Part shown: positions 16,781-25,154 of the stretch, in pieces | Position numbering within the stretch: position 1 is the first letter of the stretch | Layout of the letters: each line of letters begins with the position of its first letter | From: Streptomyces sp. MBT53 | GTDB lineage: Bacteria; Actinomycetota; Actinomycetes; Streptomycetales; Streptomycetaceae | Direction of reading: 5' to 3' | Length of the DNA stretch: 64,000 nucleotides | NCBI RefSeq assembly: GCF_016654115.1 | Contig: NZ_JAEQAZ010000029.1 | Span: 1-64,000, forward strand | The notes under the pieces: generated by a model | Seen by the model: only the letters and a program-made list of their open reading frames with translations | The model's database searches: none | What the model was told of the DNA's origin: nothing | Translations under genes and position numbers: made by a program

Positions 16781-17119
16781 ATGGCGCAGAGGGTTCACCG
16801 ACCCCGTGAGGACGCGGAGTTCGATTTCATCCTCGGGATGAGCGGAGTCCCCGTCCTCGCGTACTTCACCGGGACATGGCCCAAGGCGATCGAACCCTGC
16901 CGGGTGATGGACCTCGTCGTGGGTGGCATCGCCGACGACTACGCAGGCCGCCTGACGGCCGTCCGCGCCGACATCACACGGTGTCCGGCCGCGACCGAGC
17001 GATACGGGATCACCGGAGCCCCGTCCTGCGTCCTGCTGAAGGAGGGAGAGGCGGTCGCGCACGGCACGGGGCCCATGACCACCGCCGAGGTACGGAAGCT
17101 CCTGGAAGGCCACTTCTGA
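16781..17119 (+). CDS. Thioredoxin-like protein lacking the first active-site cysteine
   Basis: The protein is 112 residues from ATG 16781, which follows AGGAG. The fold pattern is thioredoxin: VPVLAYFTGTW, then an active-site loop reading AIEPCRVMD, a beta strand TAVRADITRCP, and the cis-proline region GITGAPSCVLLKEGEAV. The usual WCGPC motif is altered: only the second cysteine survives (IEPC), so a normal dithiol reaction is not possible. It may act as a monothiol protein, a chaperone or a binding partner. It stands alone between the PucR gene and the lipid kinase operon. Confidence 0.72.
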   Translation: MAQRVHRPREDAEFDFILGMSGVPVLAYFTGTWPKAIEPCRVMDLVVGGIADDYAGRLTAVRADITRCPAATERYGITGAPSCVLLKEGEAVAHGTGPMTTAEVRKLLEGHF

Positions 17120-17223
17120 GTGCCCGGGGTCGGTGGGACCCGGCCTGTAGTCTTGATCCACTCTGCGACGCATGTCGTCGAGGCTCGGTCGATCACCGAC
17201 GGGGCCATGACCGGGAAGCGACA

Positions 17224-18633
17224 TTGAACAAGACCGGAACGACGCGCGAGACCGAGCGCCACGGACCCGGCACGGGTCTCGGTTCGGCGCGAGCCCTGGC
17301 CCGCCTCGCCCTGCTGTGCGTCGCGGGAGCGGTGGCGGCAGTGGTGGCCGGCACCAGCCATGTGTTCATCCTGCTGCTGGGTCTGGCGGGCCTCGGACTG
17401 GCCGGCGCGGGCCTGTGGTGGGCGCTGGCGCACCGCGGATTCGCCCGGCTCCTCGGTGCCCTGCTGGCGATCGCCGCACCCGTCGGCGTCCTGGTGCTGT
17501 ACGCCGTGTCGGGCCTGTGGTTGGTCGCGGTGGTCGCCCTCGCGGCATGGACGGCCGCGCTCGGCTGCGCGCGCGGCGCCCTGCGCCGGCTGCGCAAGCC
17601 GCACGGCATGCACACCCGCACGGTGCGCCCGCCCCGCCGGGCCGTGCTGATCATGAATCCGAAGTCCGGTGGCGGGAAGGTCGGGCGGTACGGACTCGTG
17701 GAGCGGGCCGAGGCCCTGGGCGCGCGGGTGATCCTGCTCGACCTCGACACCGATCCGGATCCCGTGGCACTGGCCCGGCAGGCCGTCGCCGAGGGAGCGG
17801 ACCTGCTCGGTGTGGCCGGCGGCGACGGCACCCAGGCCCTTGTGGCGGGAGTGGCCGCCGAACACGGTCTGCCGTTCATGGTCGTCACGGCCGGCACCCG
17901 CAACCACTTCGCCATGGACCTCGGCCTGGACCGGGACGATCCGGTGAGCAGCCTGGAGGCGCTCTCGGACGGTGTGGAACTCCGCGTCGACCTCGGGGAC
18001 ATCTCCGGCCGGCCGTTCGTCAACACCGCCTCGTTCGGTACGTACGCGCACATCGTGCAGAACCCCGACTACCGCGACGCCAAGGCGGTCACCGCGCTCG
18101 ACCAGCTGCCGGACCTGCTGGCCGGCGAGGCGGGCGCCGCACTCAGTGCCCGGACCGACGAGGAGCGGTTGGAGGCTCCACAGGCGGTGCTGGTCAGCAA
18201 CAACCCCTACGCACGGGCCGACCCCTTGGCCGGTGGCCGCAGGGAACGGCTCGACACGGGCACGTTCGGCGTGATCGCGGTCCGGGTGGAGGGCGCGGTA
18301 CAAGCCGCCGAACTGGCGCTGCTGGGGGAGCGGGCCAGCGGCATCACGACCCTGACGTCCCGCAGCGTCGTCGTGGAGTCCGACGAGGAGACCATCCCGG
18401 TGGCCGTGGACGGCGAGGCGCTCGTCCTGCCCCCGCCCGTCGTGTGCACGATACGGCCAGGCGCCCTGCGGGTGCGCGTGCCACGGGAACGTCCCGGGGC
18501 GCCGTACGTCGCACCGACCGTCGACTGGTACCGCATCCTGCGCCTCGCCTTCGACCGGTCGCCCCACGAACCCGAGAGCCACGACCCCGCAGCCCCCTCA
18601 CGCGACAAGAACCAGGAGCAGAGCGATGATTGA
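17224..18633 (+). CDS. Diacylglycerol kinase-family lipid kinase with N-terminal membrane domain
   Basis: The best start is TTG at 17224 after GGGAAG, giving 469 residues; other starts upstream are poor. Residues about 20-115 hold three to four membrane helices (LLCVAGAVAAVVAG, FILLLGLAGLGLAG, LLGALLAIAAPVGVLVL). The catalytic domain begins at AVLIMNPKSGGGKVGRY and carries the GGDGT phosphate-binding motif (LGVAGGDGTQALV) and TAGTRNHFAMDLGL. It should phosphorylate a lipid such as diacylglycerol at the membrane. Its stop overlaps the start of the PAP2 gene by eight bases, so kinase and phosphatase are made together. An acidic, charged tail (ending NQEQSDD) closes the protein. Confidence 0.85.
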   Translation: MNKTGTTRETERHGPGTGLGSARALARLALLCVAGAVAAVVAGTSHVFILLLGLAGLGLAGAGLWWALAHRGFARLLGALLAIAAPVGVLVLYAVSGLWLVAVVALAAWTAALGCARGALRRLRKPHGMHTRTVRPPRRAVLIMNPKSGGGKVGRYGLVERAEALGARVILLDLDTDPDPVALARQAVAEGADLLGVAGGDGTQALVAGVAAEHGLPFMVVTAGTRNHFAMDLGLDRDDPVSSLEALSDGVELRVDLGDISGRPFVNTASFGTYAHIVQNPDYRDAKAVTALDQLPDLLAGEAGAALSARTDEERLEAPQAVLVSNNPYARADPLAGGRRERLDTGTFGVIAVRVEGAVQAAELALLGERASGITTLTSRSVVVESDEETIPVAVDGEALVLPPPVVCTIRPGALRVRVPRERPGAPYVAPTVDWYRILRLAFDRSPHEPESHDPAAPSRDKNQEQSDD

Positions 18634-19243
18634 GCGTCGCCCTCGGCAACAGCGAGTACCGCAGGGTCTGTTGCGCGATCTCGCCCGCCTCGACCAGGCG
18701 CTCTACGAAGCGGTGACGGTCACCAGCACACCGGCCCTGGACTCGGCGCTGCGCCGACTGTCCGCGGCGGCCGACCACTCCAAGATCTCTCTCCTGATCG
18801 CCGCCGCCCTGGCTCTGCGCCCAGGCCGCTCCCGGCGCGCCGCGGTGCTCGGCGTAGCGGCGATCGGCGTCGCCTCCACCACGGCCAACCTGCTCGGCAA
18901 GCGTCTTGTACGGCGGCCACGCCCGCACCGCGCCGAGGACTCGCCGTTCCCCGGTCGGCACGTCCCCATGCCGGCCTCCGCCTCGTTCCCCTCCGGCCAC
19001 ACCGCCTCCGCCGTGGCCTTCGCGGCGGCGGTCGGACCCGCGTTCCCGGCCGTCACGGTCCCTCTCGGCCTGCTGGCCTCAGCCGTGGGCTACTCGCGCG
19101 TCCACACCGGAGTGCACTATCCGGGCGACGTCGTCGCCGGCGCCGTACTCGGAACGGGTGCGGCGGCCGCCGTCCTCGCGGCGGCCGCACACTGGGACGG
19201 CTCCGGCGGCGGCAGCGTCGGGCGGCCGACCTGCGGCCACTAG
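18626..19243 (+). CDS. PAP2-family membrane phosphatase
   Basis: The protein is 205 residues with several membrane helices. All three PAP2 motifs are present: KRLVRRPRPHR, SFPSGHT and SRVHTGVHYPGDV. The family removes phosphate from lipid phosphates such as phosphatidic acid or undecaprenyl pyrophosphate at the outer membrane face. The ATG lies within the end of the lipid kinase gene with GAGCAG nearby, so the two are translationally coupled. Together they can interconvert a lipid and its phosphate. Confidence 0.88.
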   Translation: MIERRPRQQRVPQGLLRDLARLDQALYEAVTVTSTPALDSALRRLSAAADHSKISLLIAAALALRPGRSRRAAVLGVAAIGVASTTANLLGKRLVRRPRPHRAEDSPFPGRHVPMPASASFPSGHTASAVAFAAAVGPAFPAVTVPLGLLASAVGYSRVHTGVHYPGDVVAGAVLGTGAAAAVLAAAAHWDGSGGGSVGRPTCGH

Positions 19244-19714
19244 ACGTGGTGTCCGGGGTGCTGTTGAACGCGATGGCCGCAGTGGGCGCGTGCCGCCGAA
19301 TCAGGTACCCGATGCGGATCAAGCCCGATGACGAGGACGCGCGGTGCAGCAGTGATGTCCATGTTCGGGCTGTACGCGTCGGTCGTCACGGACATGCTTG
19401 CCGTCCTGCCGCCCGGGAATGCACAGCGGGGCAATGTGGTTGGAAGGATCGTGGGAGTGGAGGGCACAGTGTCCCCGGGCCTCACCTATTGCCTGCGGGG
19501 ACGATCGTCCGGCTGAAGCCCCGCAGAGCGTATCGCCGCGTAGGCGACCGCCCTCCATTCCCGCAACGCGCAGAGCGGCCCCGAGTGCTTCGATCGCCTC
19601 GGGGCCGCGGTATGTCCTCTCCTGCGCTCTCCTCTTCCGCTTCCGCGACGGACTGACCTCTCCAACTGACCGTCGGTGCAAGGGCGTTGCATCCACCAGT
19701 TGGTGTCACAGGGG
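19244..19714. other. Intergenic region upstream of the chitinase gene
   Basis: No frame here has consistent codon bias and no protein motif is visible. It holds two hairpins: GTCCCCG...CGGGGAC (arms 19471-19477 and 19496-19502) and the strong one at 19575-19608, which is listed separately. The former lies within a region that could be a decayed gene, but I cannot support one. Confidence 0.45.
19575..19608. terminator. Strong hairpin, possible terminator
   Basis: GCGGCCCCGAG (19575-19585) pairs perfectly with CTCGGGGCCGC (19598-19608) across a 12-base loop. There is no clear T-run on either side, as is common for actinobacterial terminators. It sits between the PAP2 gene and the chitinase promoter and would insulate the two. 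Confidence 0.5.
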
Positions 19715-19743
19715 TTGACGGGCGCATTGGTCTAGGCCTTAAT
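19715..19743 (+). promoter_or_regulatory. Chitinase promoter with overlapping DasR-like (dre) box
   Basis: A -35 element TTGACG (19715-19720) lies 17 bases before CTTAAT (19738-19743), a plausible -10. Between and over it is ATTGGTCTAGGCCTTA (19726-19741). Its left ten bases match the perfect dre half (ATTGGTCTAG) of the DasR operator, while the right half matches only in part. DasR, the GntR-type N-acetylglucosamine regulator, is known to control chitinase genes in Streptomyces. Binding here would block the promoter. Confidence 0.6.
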
Positions 19744-19754
19744 GGCTTCAGCCT

Positions 19755-19833
19755 GTTCACATGAACGGAAAGTGTTCATGCACATGAACAGGTGGTGGTT
19801 TCCTCTACCCCCCACCAGCGCACCGGGTGCGCT
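19755..19833 (+). promoter_or_regulatory. Three palindromes in the chitinase 5' leader
   Basis: GTTCA-CA-TGAAC (19755-19766), TGTTCATG-CA-CATGAACA (19773-19790) and AGCGCACC-G-GGTGCGCT (19817-19833) follow the promoter in order. The first two share the GTTCA/TGAAC arms and lie close to the expected transcription start; the third ends seven bases before the GGAGGA ribosome-binding site. They may be repressor sites, RNA hairpins affecting the leader, or both. Confidence 0.55.
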
Positions 19834-19849
19834 GCGTCTTGGAGGACTC

Positions 19850-20854
19850 ATGCGTCGAAACAGCAGCTACACACTGGCCGTTGCCGTGACCGCCGGTGCG
19901 GCGGTGGCAGCCGTCGTCGCCCCCTCGGCATCCGCCGCCCCGACCGCGGCGAACCCCGGGCCCGGCTTCCCCGCCCGGTACTCGGCACCGTACGCCGAGA
20001 CCTGGAACTCCCCGTCCGCCCTCGCCAACGCACGCAACGCCACCGGCCAGAAGTACTTCACCCTCGCCTTCGTCATCGCCGGAAGCGGCTGCAACGCGAC
20101 CTTCAACGGCGACACGTCCATCACCGACTCCTCCTGGACCGCCGCCATCAACTCCACGAGGGCGGCCGGCGGCGACGTCATCGCCTCCTTCGGCGGCGCC
20201 TCCGGCACCGAACTGGGCGTCGCCTGTACCTCGGTGTCGTCCCTCAAGGCCCAGTACAAGCGGGTCATCGACAGCCTCAACCTCACCCGCGTCGACCTCG
20301 ACATCGAGGGCTCGACCCTCAACAACACGGCTGCCAACGACCGGCGCAACAAGGCCCTGGCGCAGTTGCAGAGCGAGTACGCGACCGCGGGGCGCCGACT
20401 CGACGTCCAGTACACCCTCCCGGTCAACCCGACCGGCCTGGAACAGAACTCCATCAACCTGCTGAACAACGCCAAGAGCAACGCCCTGACGGTCAACCTG
20501 GTCAACATCATGACCATGGACTACGGCCCGGCCATGGACATGGGCAAGGCGGCCACCGGCGCGGCGACCGCCCTGCACGACCAACTGGGCCGGATCTGGA
20601 CGACCAAGAGTTCCGCACAGCTGTGGGCCATGGAGGGGAACACGCCCATGATCGGCGTGAACGACTCCACAGCCGAGGTGTTCAGCACCGCCAACGCCAC
20701 CACGCTCGCCAACTTCGCCGCGAGCAAGGGCATCCAGGAACTGTCCTTCTGGTCGCTGGGCCGCGACAAGGCCTGCGCGACCAATGGTCAGCTGTCCGAC
20801 ACCTGCAGCGGCACGTCGCAGAGCGCGTACCAGTTCACCCGCACGCTCCGCTGA
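19850..20854 (+). CDS. Secreted GH18 chitinase, catalytic domain only
   Basis: The protein is 334 residues from ATG 19850, which follows GGAGGA at ideal spacing. A signal peptide (RRNSSYTLAVAVTAGAAVAA, cut after SASA) sends it outside. The mature part is a single GH18-like barrel: KYFTLAFVIAG, VIASFGGASGTELG, the catalytic motif RVDLDIEGS with the acid glutamate, VNIMTMDYG and LSFWSLGRDKAC. There is no carbohydrate-binding domain. It hydrolyses chitin or its oligomers. The promoter carries a DasR-like site. It converges with the second chitinase gene (20929-22551), whose catalytic domain is clearly paralogous. Confidence 0.92.
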   Translation: MRRNSSYTLAVAVTAGAAVAAVVAPSASAAPTAANPGPGFPARYSAPYAETWNSPSALANARNATGQKYFTLAFVIAGSGCNATFNGDTSITDSSWTAAINSTRAAGGDVIASFGGASGTELGVACTSVSSLKAQYKRVIDSLNLTRVDLDIEGSTLNNTAANDRRNKALAQLQSEYATAGRRLDVQYTLPVNPTGLEQNSINLLNNAKSNALTVNLVNIMTMDYGPAMDMGKAATGAATALHDQLGRIWTTKSSAQLWAMEGNTPMIGVNDSTAEVFSTANATTLANFAASKGIQELSFWSLGRDKACATNGQLSDTCSGTSQSAYQFTRTLR

Positions 20855-20928
20855 CCCGGCTCGGGCGATCCCCGGGGCCAGCGGAGTGCGGCGCACATGG
20901 TCGTGCGACGCGGAGTTCCCTCGCGGGG

Positions 20929-22551
20929 TCAGCCCGTGTAGGTCGCGAACAGTTTGGAGAACTGGTACGGGGTCTGCGGGATGTTCGTGCACTTGCTCAA
21001 GGCACCGGTGCAGGCGTTCCCGTCGCGGGTGACGTCCCAGAAGCCCAGCTCGCCCAGGTGGTTCTGCTTGGCGAAGGTGAGCACCTGTTGTGCGTCGGCG
21101 GCGGTGAACACCTCGCTGGCGGTGTCGTTCTGGCCGAGCATCGGGGTGAGTCCCACCATCGCCCAGGTCTGGGCGGTGGTGAGGTTCGGCCACACCGAGG
21201 CGATCTGGGCGCGGGTCGAGGTCGCGGCCTGGATGGCGTAACTGCCCATCTTCCCGGCCGGGCTGGGCGCGGCGCTGTCGCCGTAGTCCATGGCCATCAG
21301 GTTGACGGTGTCGACGTTCAGGTTGTGCGACTTGGCGGAGTCGAGGATGTAGACGCCGTCGGCGGTGAGGCCGCTGGGCAGGACCGGGAGTGTGAGGGTG
21401 ACCTTGAGGTCGCGGCCCTTGGCGCGCTGCGCGGCCTGGACGGCGGCCACGGCCGTCGAGCGCCGGTCGATCGAGGCGTGGTCGACCGCCGCGGCGCCTT
21501 CGATGTCGAAGTCCACGCGGTCCAGGGCGTAGGAGTCCACGACCTTCTGGTACTGCGCCTGGAGCGCGGTCGTGCTGGTGCAGGCGAGGGCCAGTTCGGT
21601 GCCCGACGCGCCGCCGAAGGACGGCCGTACGTCACCGCCCATCGCGCGCAGGGAGTCGAAATCCGCCCGGTCCCAAGCCGTGCCCGGGTCATAGGAGTTG
21701 AACCAGCTGGCCGAGCAGCCGGTCGACCCGGCGGTGATGAAGCCGAGCGAGAACTGCCGCAGCCCGGTGTTCGTGGCGATCTGCGTGAGGTTCGGCGTCG
21801 GGTAGGCGCCGAGGTCGACAAAGGGGGCCGCCACGCCGGGAGTTGTGCCGCTGCCCGCGGTCGCGGTGAGTGTCGCGGAGTGCGCCGACTGGTTGTTGGA
21901 GTCGTCGAGCGCGGTCACCGAGAAGCTGTGACTGCTGCCGGCGAGCAGGCCGATCACCGTGAACGTGGTGCCGGTGCCGGAGGTGGTGGCGATGACGTCG
22001 CTGCCCTCGTAGACCCGGTAGCCGACCACCCCGACGTTGTCGGTCGAGGCGTTCCAGCCCAGCGTGACGCTGCCGGGGCCGGTGGCCCGGACGGCGAGCC
22101 CGCTGGGGGTCGAGGGTGCGGAGGTGTCGGCGGGGACGCCGGCGCAGGGGCCGTTGTTGATCAGGCAGGCGCTGGGCTGGACGACCGCGCCGGTGTAGCT
22201 GAAGTCCATGCCGACGACGGGCGCGGAGTCACCGGGCGCGAGCGGGGCCTCCCAGGAGGGGGAGGTGATCGTGTACTGCGTCCCGCTGTGGGTGACCGTG
22301 CCGTTCCATGAACTGGTGACGGCCTCGGTGGCGGGCAATGTGAAGGTGATGGTCCATGAACTGACCGTGTGGGTGGACCTGTTGGTGACCGTGTAGCCGC
22401 CCTCGAATCCGGCACCCCAGGTGGAGGTGATGCCGAAGGAGGCGATCAGACCGGTGTTGTCGGCCGCGTGGGCGGCCGGGGCGGCGGTCGTGGCCAGGCC
22501 GCCGGCCATCAGGGCGGCGGTCAATGCGGCGCGCAGCGACGCACGTCTCAT
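20929..22551 (-). CDS. Secreted modular chitinase: CBM2-like, FnIII and GH18 domains
   Basis: The protein is 540 residues from the ATG at 22551, preceded by GGAGGAG. A signal peptide ending in AAHA leads to a CBM2-like domain (about 31-145; WGAGFEGGYTVTNRS, SSWNGTVTHSG), which binds crystalline polysaccharide. A fibronectin type III domain follows (about 150-245; PSTPSGLAVRATGPGSVTL, in part). The GH18 catalytic domain runs from about 255 to the end, with VRPSFGGASGTEL and RVDFDIEGAA, where the glutamate is the proton donor. It is a processive-type modular chitinase for insoluble chitin. A good dre box lies 252 bases upstream of the start, with no other gene between. Confidence 0.92.
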   Translation of the reverse strand: MRRASLRAALTAALMAGGLATTAAPAAHAADNTGLIASFGITSTWGAGFEGGYTVTNRSTHTVSSWTITFTLPATEAVTSSWNGTVTHSGTQYTITSPSWEAPLAPGDSAPVVGMDFSYTGAVVQPSACLINNGPCAGVPADTSAPSTPSGLAVRATGPGSVTLGWNASTDNVGVVGYRVYEGSDVIATTSGTGTTFTVIGLLAGSSHSFSVTALDDSNNQSAHSATLTATAGSGTTPGVAAPFVDLGAYPTPNLTQIATNTGLRQFSLGFITAGSTGCSASWFNSYDPGTAWDRADFDSLRAMGGDVRPSFGGASGTELALACTSTTALQAQYQKVVDSYALDRVDFDIEGAAAVDHASIDRRSTAVAAVQAAQRAKGRDLKVTLTLPVLPSGLTADGVYILDSAKSHNLNVDTVNLMAMDYGDSAAPSPAGKMGSYAIQAATSTRAQIASVWPNLTTAQTWAMVGLTPMLGQNDTASEVFTAADAQQVLTFAKQNHLGELGFWDVTRDGNACTGALSKCTNIPQTPYQFSKLFATYTG

Positions 22552-22726
22552 GCGGTTGCTCCTCCGTGGGGCGAGGCCGCGCACGGCGTCGCGCCGATAC
22601 GCGGATTGCGGTGCCCTGCAGGCCCGTCGCACGGTGCGGAGGTGTGGGTGGGGAGGAGCCGTGCGACGTGATCAGGGCGGGGTGAGGCAGGGGAAATCCG
22701 TCGAACGGCGAGTCGTGAAGTTAATC

Positions 22727-22737
22727 GGAAACTTTCC
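22727..22737. promoter_or_regulatory. Palindrome GGAAACTTTCC upstream of the modular chitinase
   Basis: GGAAA-C-TTTCC is a perfect 11-base palindrome 176 bases upstream of the chitinase start. It is close to the GAAA(C/G)TTTC-type boxes reported upstream of secreted polysaccharidase genes in Streptomyces. It stands in an AT-rich pocket (GTTAATC, CTTACATC), which is unusual for this genome and supports a regulatory role. Confidence 0.45.
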
Positions 22738-22802
22738 TTACATCTGCCTGCGGTACGAAGCGTGGCCGTCCGCGTCGGCCTGCGTCAAGAGATCTGGGAA
22801 AG

Positions 22803-22818
22803 ATTCGGCTAGACCAAT
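22803..22818 (-). promoter_or_regulatory. DasR-like (dre) operator of the modular chitinase
   Basis: On the minus strand the sequence reads ATTGGTCTAGCCGAAT, which matches 14 of 16 positions of the symmetric dre form ATTGGTCTAGACCAAT. It lies between the end of the serine hydrolase gene and the start of the chitinase gene on the same strand. A -35-like TTGACG follows on the minus strand. DasR control would make the gene respond to N-acetylglucosamine derivatives. Confidence 0.65.
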
Positions 22819-22851
22819 TCCGGTCTCGGGGGCGCGAGTTGCCGCGGGTTG

Positions 22852-23967
22852 TCACCGCAGTCCGCCGTAGGCAGCCATGATCATCTCCATGCCGCGGCTG
22901 TCCTCCTGCTGCTCCCGGTCGAGCATCTGGTTCATCACGTAGGCCACCGTCATCCGAGCGTCGGGGTCGCTCGCGACGAGCGAGCCGCCCCATCCGCCCC
23001 AACCGAACATCGTGCCGAACTTGCCGAAGCCCACCGTCCAGGACATCGGGGTCCGCAGCACCCGGTCCTCGCCGCGGAACACCTCCTGCCACGCGGGCTC
23101 GCAGCCCTGGGGCGACAGCAGCCGCACGCCACCGACGGCACCCCGGTTCGCCAGCACCGACTGGACGAGGGCGACGGACCGGGCGTTGCCGAAGCCGTTC
23201 ACCGCGGGGATCTGCGCGCGGCGCCAGGCAACGGAGTTGGCATCCCTGACCCGGACCGCGACACCGTCGTGCTCCCGACGTGTGCCGTCCGGCCCGGTCG
23301 GTGCGGCGGCGGTGTACTCGTCGGTCAGCGACGGCGGCGGGACGAGCGGTGCGACGCGGCGGTCGTCGGCGGCGGAGAGCCCGATGTGGAAGTCCGCGCC
23401 CAGCGGCTTGGCCACTTCCTCCGCGAAGAAATCGCCGAGGGAGCGGCCGGTGACGCGGCGGACGATCTCACCGATCAGGTACCCGAAGGTGAGCCCGTGG
23501 TACCCGGCGGCGGTTCCCGGCTCCCACTCGGGGGCCTGCGCGGCCAGCCCCGCCGTCACGCTCTGCCAGTCGTAGAGATCCTCGACCGCCGTCGGCCCGG
23601 ACAGGTCCGGCAGCCCCGCGGTATGGGACAGCACATGGCGGACCAGCAGACGCTCCTTGCCCGCTACGGCGAACTCGGGCCAGTAGGTGGCGACCGGCGC
23701 GGACAGATCGAGCCGGCCCCGGTCGGCCAGGACCAGCGCGCACAAGGCGGTCATGTTCTTGGTCGTCGAGTTCACGCCCGTGAGGGTGTCGCGCTCCCAG
23801 CCCACGGTGCGGTCCGCGTCGGCGTACCCGCCCCACAGGTCGACCACCGGTTCGCCGTCGAGGTAGACGGCGACCGAGGCGCCCACATCGTCCTTGTCGA
23901 GCGAGGCCGCGAGGGCCGCCTCGACTGCGGCGAACCGCGGTTCGCACAGCCCTTTAACATCAGTCAT
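22852..23967 (-). CDS. Serine hydrolase, class C beta-lactamase/EstB family
   Basis: The protein is 371 residues from the ATG at 23967. The nucleophile motif SxxK is STTK (in NSTTKNMTALC). The second motif YxN/G is GYHGLTFGYLIG, and the late region has WGGWGGSLV. No signal peptide is seen, so it is probably cytoplasmic. The family includes esterases, D-amino-acid peptidases and lipolytic enzymes more often than true beta-lactamases. It is divergent from the AraC/GyrI-type regulator at 24101, which may control it. Confidence 0.83.
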   Translation of the reverse strand: MTDVKGLCEPRFAAVEAALAASLDKDDVGASVAVYLDGEPVVDLWGGYADADRTVGWERDTLTGVNSTTKNMTALCALVLADRGRLDLSAPVATYWPEFAVAGKERLLVRHVLSHTAGLPDLSGPTAVEDLYDWQSVTAGLAAQAPEWEPGTAAGYHGLTFGYLIGEIVRRVTGRSLGDFFAEEVAKPLGADFHIGLSAADDRRVAPLVPPPSLTDEYTAAAPTGPDGTRREHDGVAVRVRDANSVAWRRAQIPAVNGFGNARSVALVQSVLANRGAVGGVRLLSPQGCEPAWQEVFRGEDRVLRTPMSWTVGFGKFGTMFGWGGWGGSLVASDPDARMTVAYVMNQMLDREQQEDSRGMEMIMAAYGGLR

Positions 23968-24100
23968 GTGCGCCAGCCTCAGGCAACGCCGAGGCCACCC
24001 GCCCGACAGTTCCCGCACGGCTTCTGTCGGGCGGGGCGCGAAGAAGTCGCCTACACCTGAAGACGGCCCGGTCGTATCGGCAGGAAGGGTACGGACACAC

Positions 24101-24964
24101 GTGCTGGAGCGGCTGAATCAGGCGCTGGACCACCTGGAGGCCCGCCTCGACCGGGAGGTCGACGTGGCCGAGGCGGCCCGGATCGCCGCGGTGTCGGAGT
24201 ACCACTTCCGGCGGTTGTTCTCCGCCCTCGCCGGGATGCCGCTCCCGGTCTACGTGCGGCGCCGCAGGATGACTCTTGCCGCGGCCGAGGTGCTGGCCGG
24301 GGAACGCACGCTGCTCGATGTCGCGGTGCGGTACGGCTACGGCTCGGGCGAGGCGTTCGCCCGGGCGTTCCGGTCGGTGCACGGCATCGGTCCCGGCGAG
24401 GCCCGGCGCACGGGCGCACTGCTCACGGCGCAGCCGCGCATGTCCTTCCGCGTCGTCGTCGAAGGGAGTACGGCGATGCGCTACCGGATCGTGGAGAAGG
24501 AGGCGTTCCGGATCGTCGGCAGGAAGGCGCGGGTCCCGCTGGTGCACGAGGGGCTCAACGCGGTCGCCGTGGCGCACCTGGAGAGCCTGGACGAGCGGAC
24601 GATCATACGGATGAAGGAGCTGGCCGACCGGGAACCGGAGGGGATCCTGTCGGCAGCGGTGTATCTGACCGACAGCCGGGAGGAGGGGGCCGAGGCGGAC
24701 TACTGGATCGGGGTGGCCACCGGCCCGGAGTCGGACATCGAGGAACTCGACGCCCTCGACGTACCGGCCGGGACCTGGGCGGTGTTCGACGACGACGGGC
24801 CCTATCCGAGCGCGCTCCAGGCACTGTGGCGGGACGTGTTCACACAGTGGTTCCCCTCCAACCCGTACACGAGCCGGCCAGGTCCGGAACTCCTGCGGAC
24901 GCGACCCGTGGAGATCGACGCGGAGACCCACTCCCAACTGTGGATCCCGATCGAACGGTCCTGA
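24101..24964 (+). CDS. AraC-type regulator with GyrI-like effector-binding domain
   Basis: The chosen start is GTG 24101, about 13 bases after AGGAAGGG, giving 287 residues that begin with an intact AraC domain; the frame extends upstream but composition there is not protein-like. Residues 1-105 have two HTH elements (VAEAARIAAVSEYHFRRLF and LLDVAVRYGYGSGEAFARAF). Residues about 125-287 are a GyrI-like/SOUL-type effector domain (YRIVEKEAFRIVGRKARVP, WIGVATG). This layout is that of multidrug-sensing activators. It is divergent from the serine hydrolase and lies 190 bases before the MFS exporter on the same strand, so either may be a target. Confidence 0.85.
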   Translation: MLERLNQALDHLEARLDREVDVAEAARIAAVSEYHFRRLFSALAGMPLPVYVRRRRMTLAAAEVLAGERTLLDVAVRYGYGSGEAFARAFRSVHGIGPGEARRTGALLTAQPRMSFRVVVEGSTAMRYRIVEKEAFRIVGRKARVPLVHEGLNAVAVAHLESLDERTIIRMKELADREPEGILSAAVYLTDSREEGAEADYWIGVATGPESDIEELDALDVPAGTWAVFDDDGPYPSALQALWRDVFTQWFPSNPYTSRPGPELLRTRPVEIDAETHSQLWIPIERS

Positions 24965-25154
24965 CCTGACCTCACGGCTGGGCGAGCGGCGCCCGGAGCC
25001 CTCGTAGACTCTTCCTGCCCCCCAGGGGCGCATCGGGCAACGGCGACCGAGGCGACAGGTTACAGAAACAGGGCGAACCGGACGCATCACGGTCCTGCCC
25101 TCTTCCCCCCGCATCCGCACGCAGACCGCAGCCCGTGAAAGGTACTCGCGCCCC

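Larger units (their letters stand above)
22552..22851. other. Upstream region of the modular chitinase, 300 bp
   Basis: This gap between two minus-strand genes holds no coding frame that I trust. It carries two regulatory candidates, listed separately: an 11-base palindrome at 22727-22737 and a dre box at 22803-22818. The space from the dre box to the start (over 230 bases) implies a long untranslated leader or additional control sites. Confidence 0.5.

Noticed and set aside
19755..19790. LexA/SOS box
   Set aside because: The arms are GTTC...GAAC, the reverse order of the actinobacterial SOS box GAAC-N4-GTTC, so LexA is not expected to bind.
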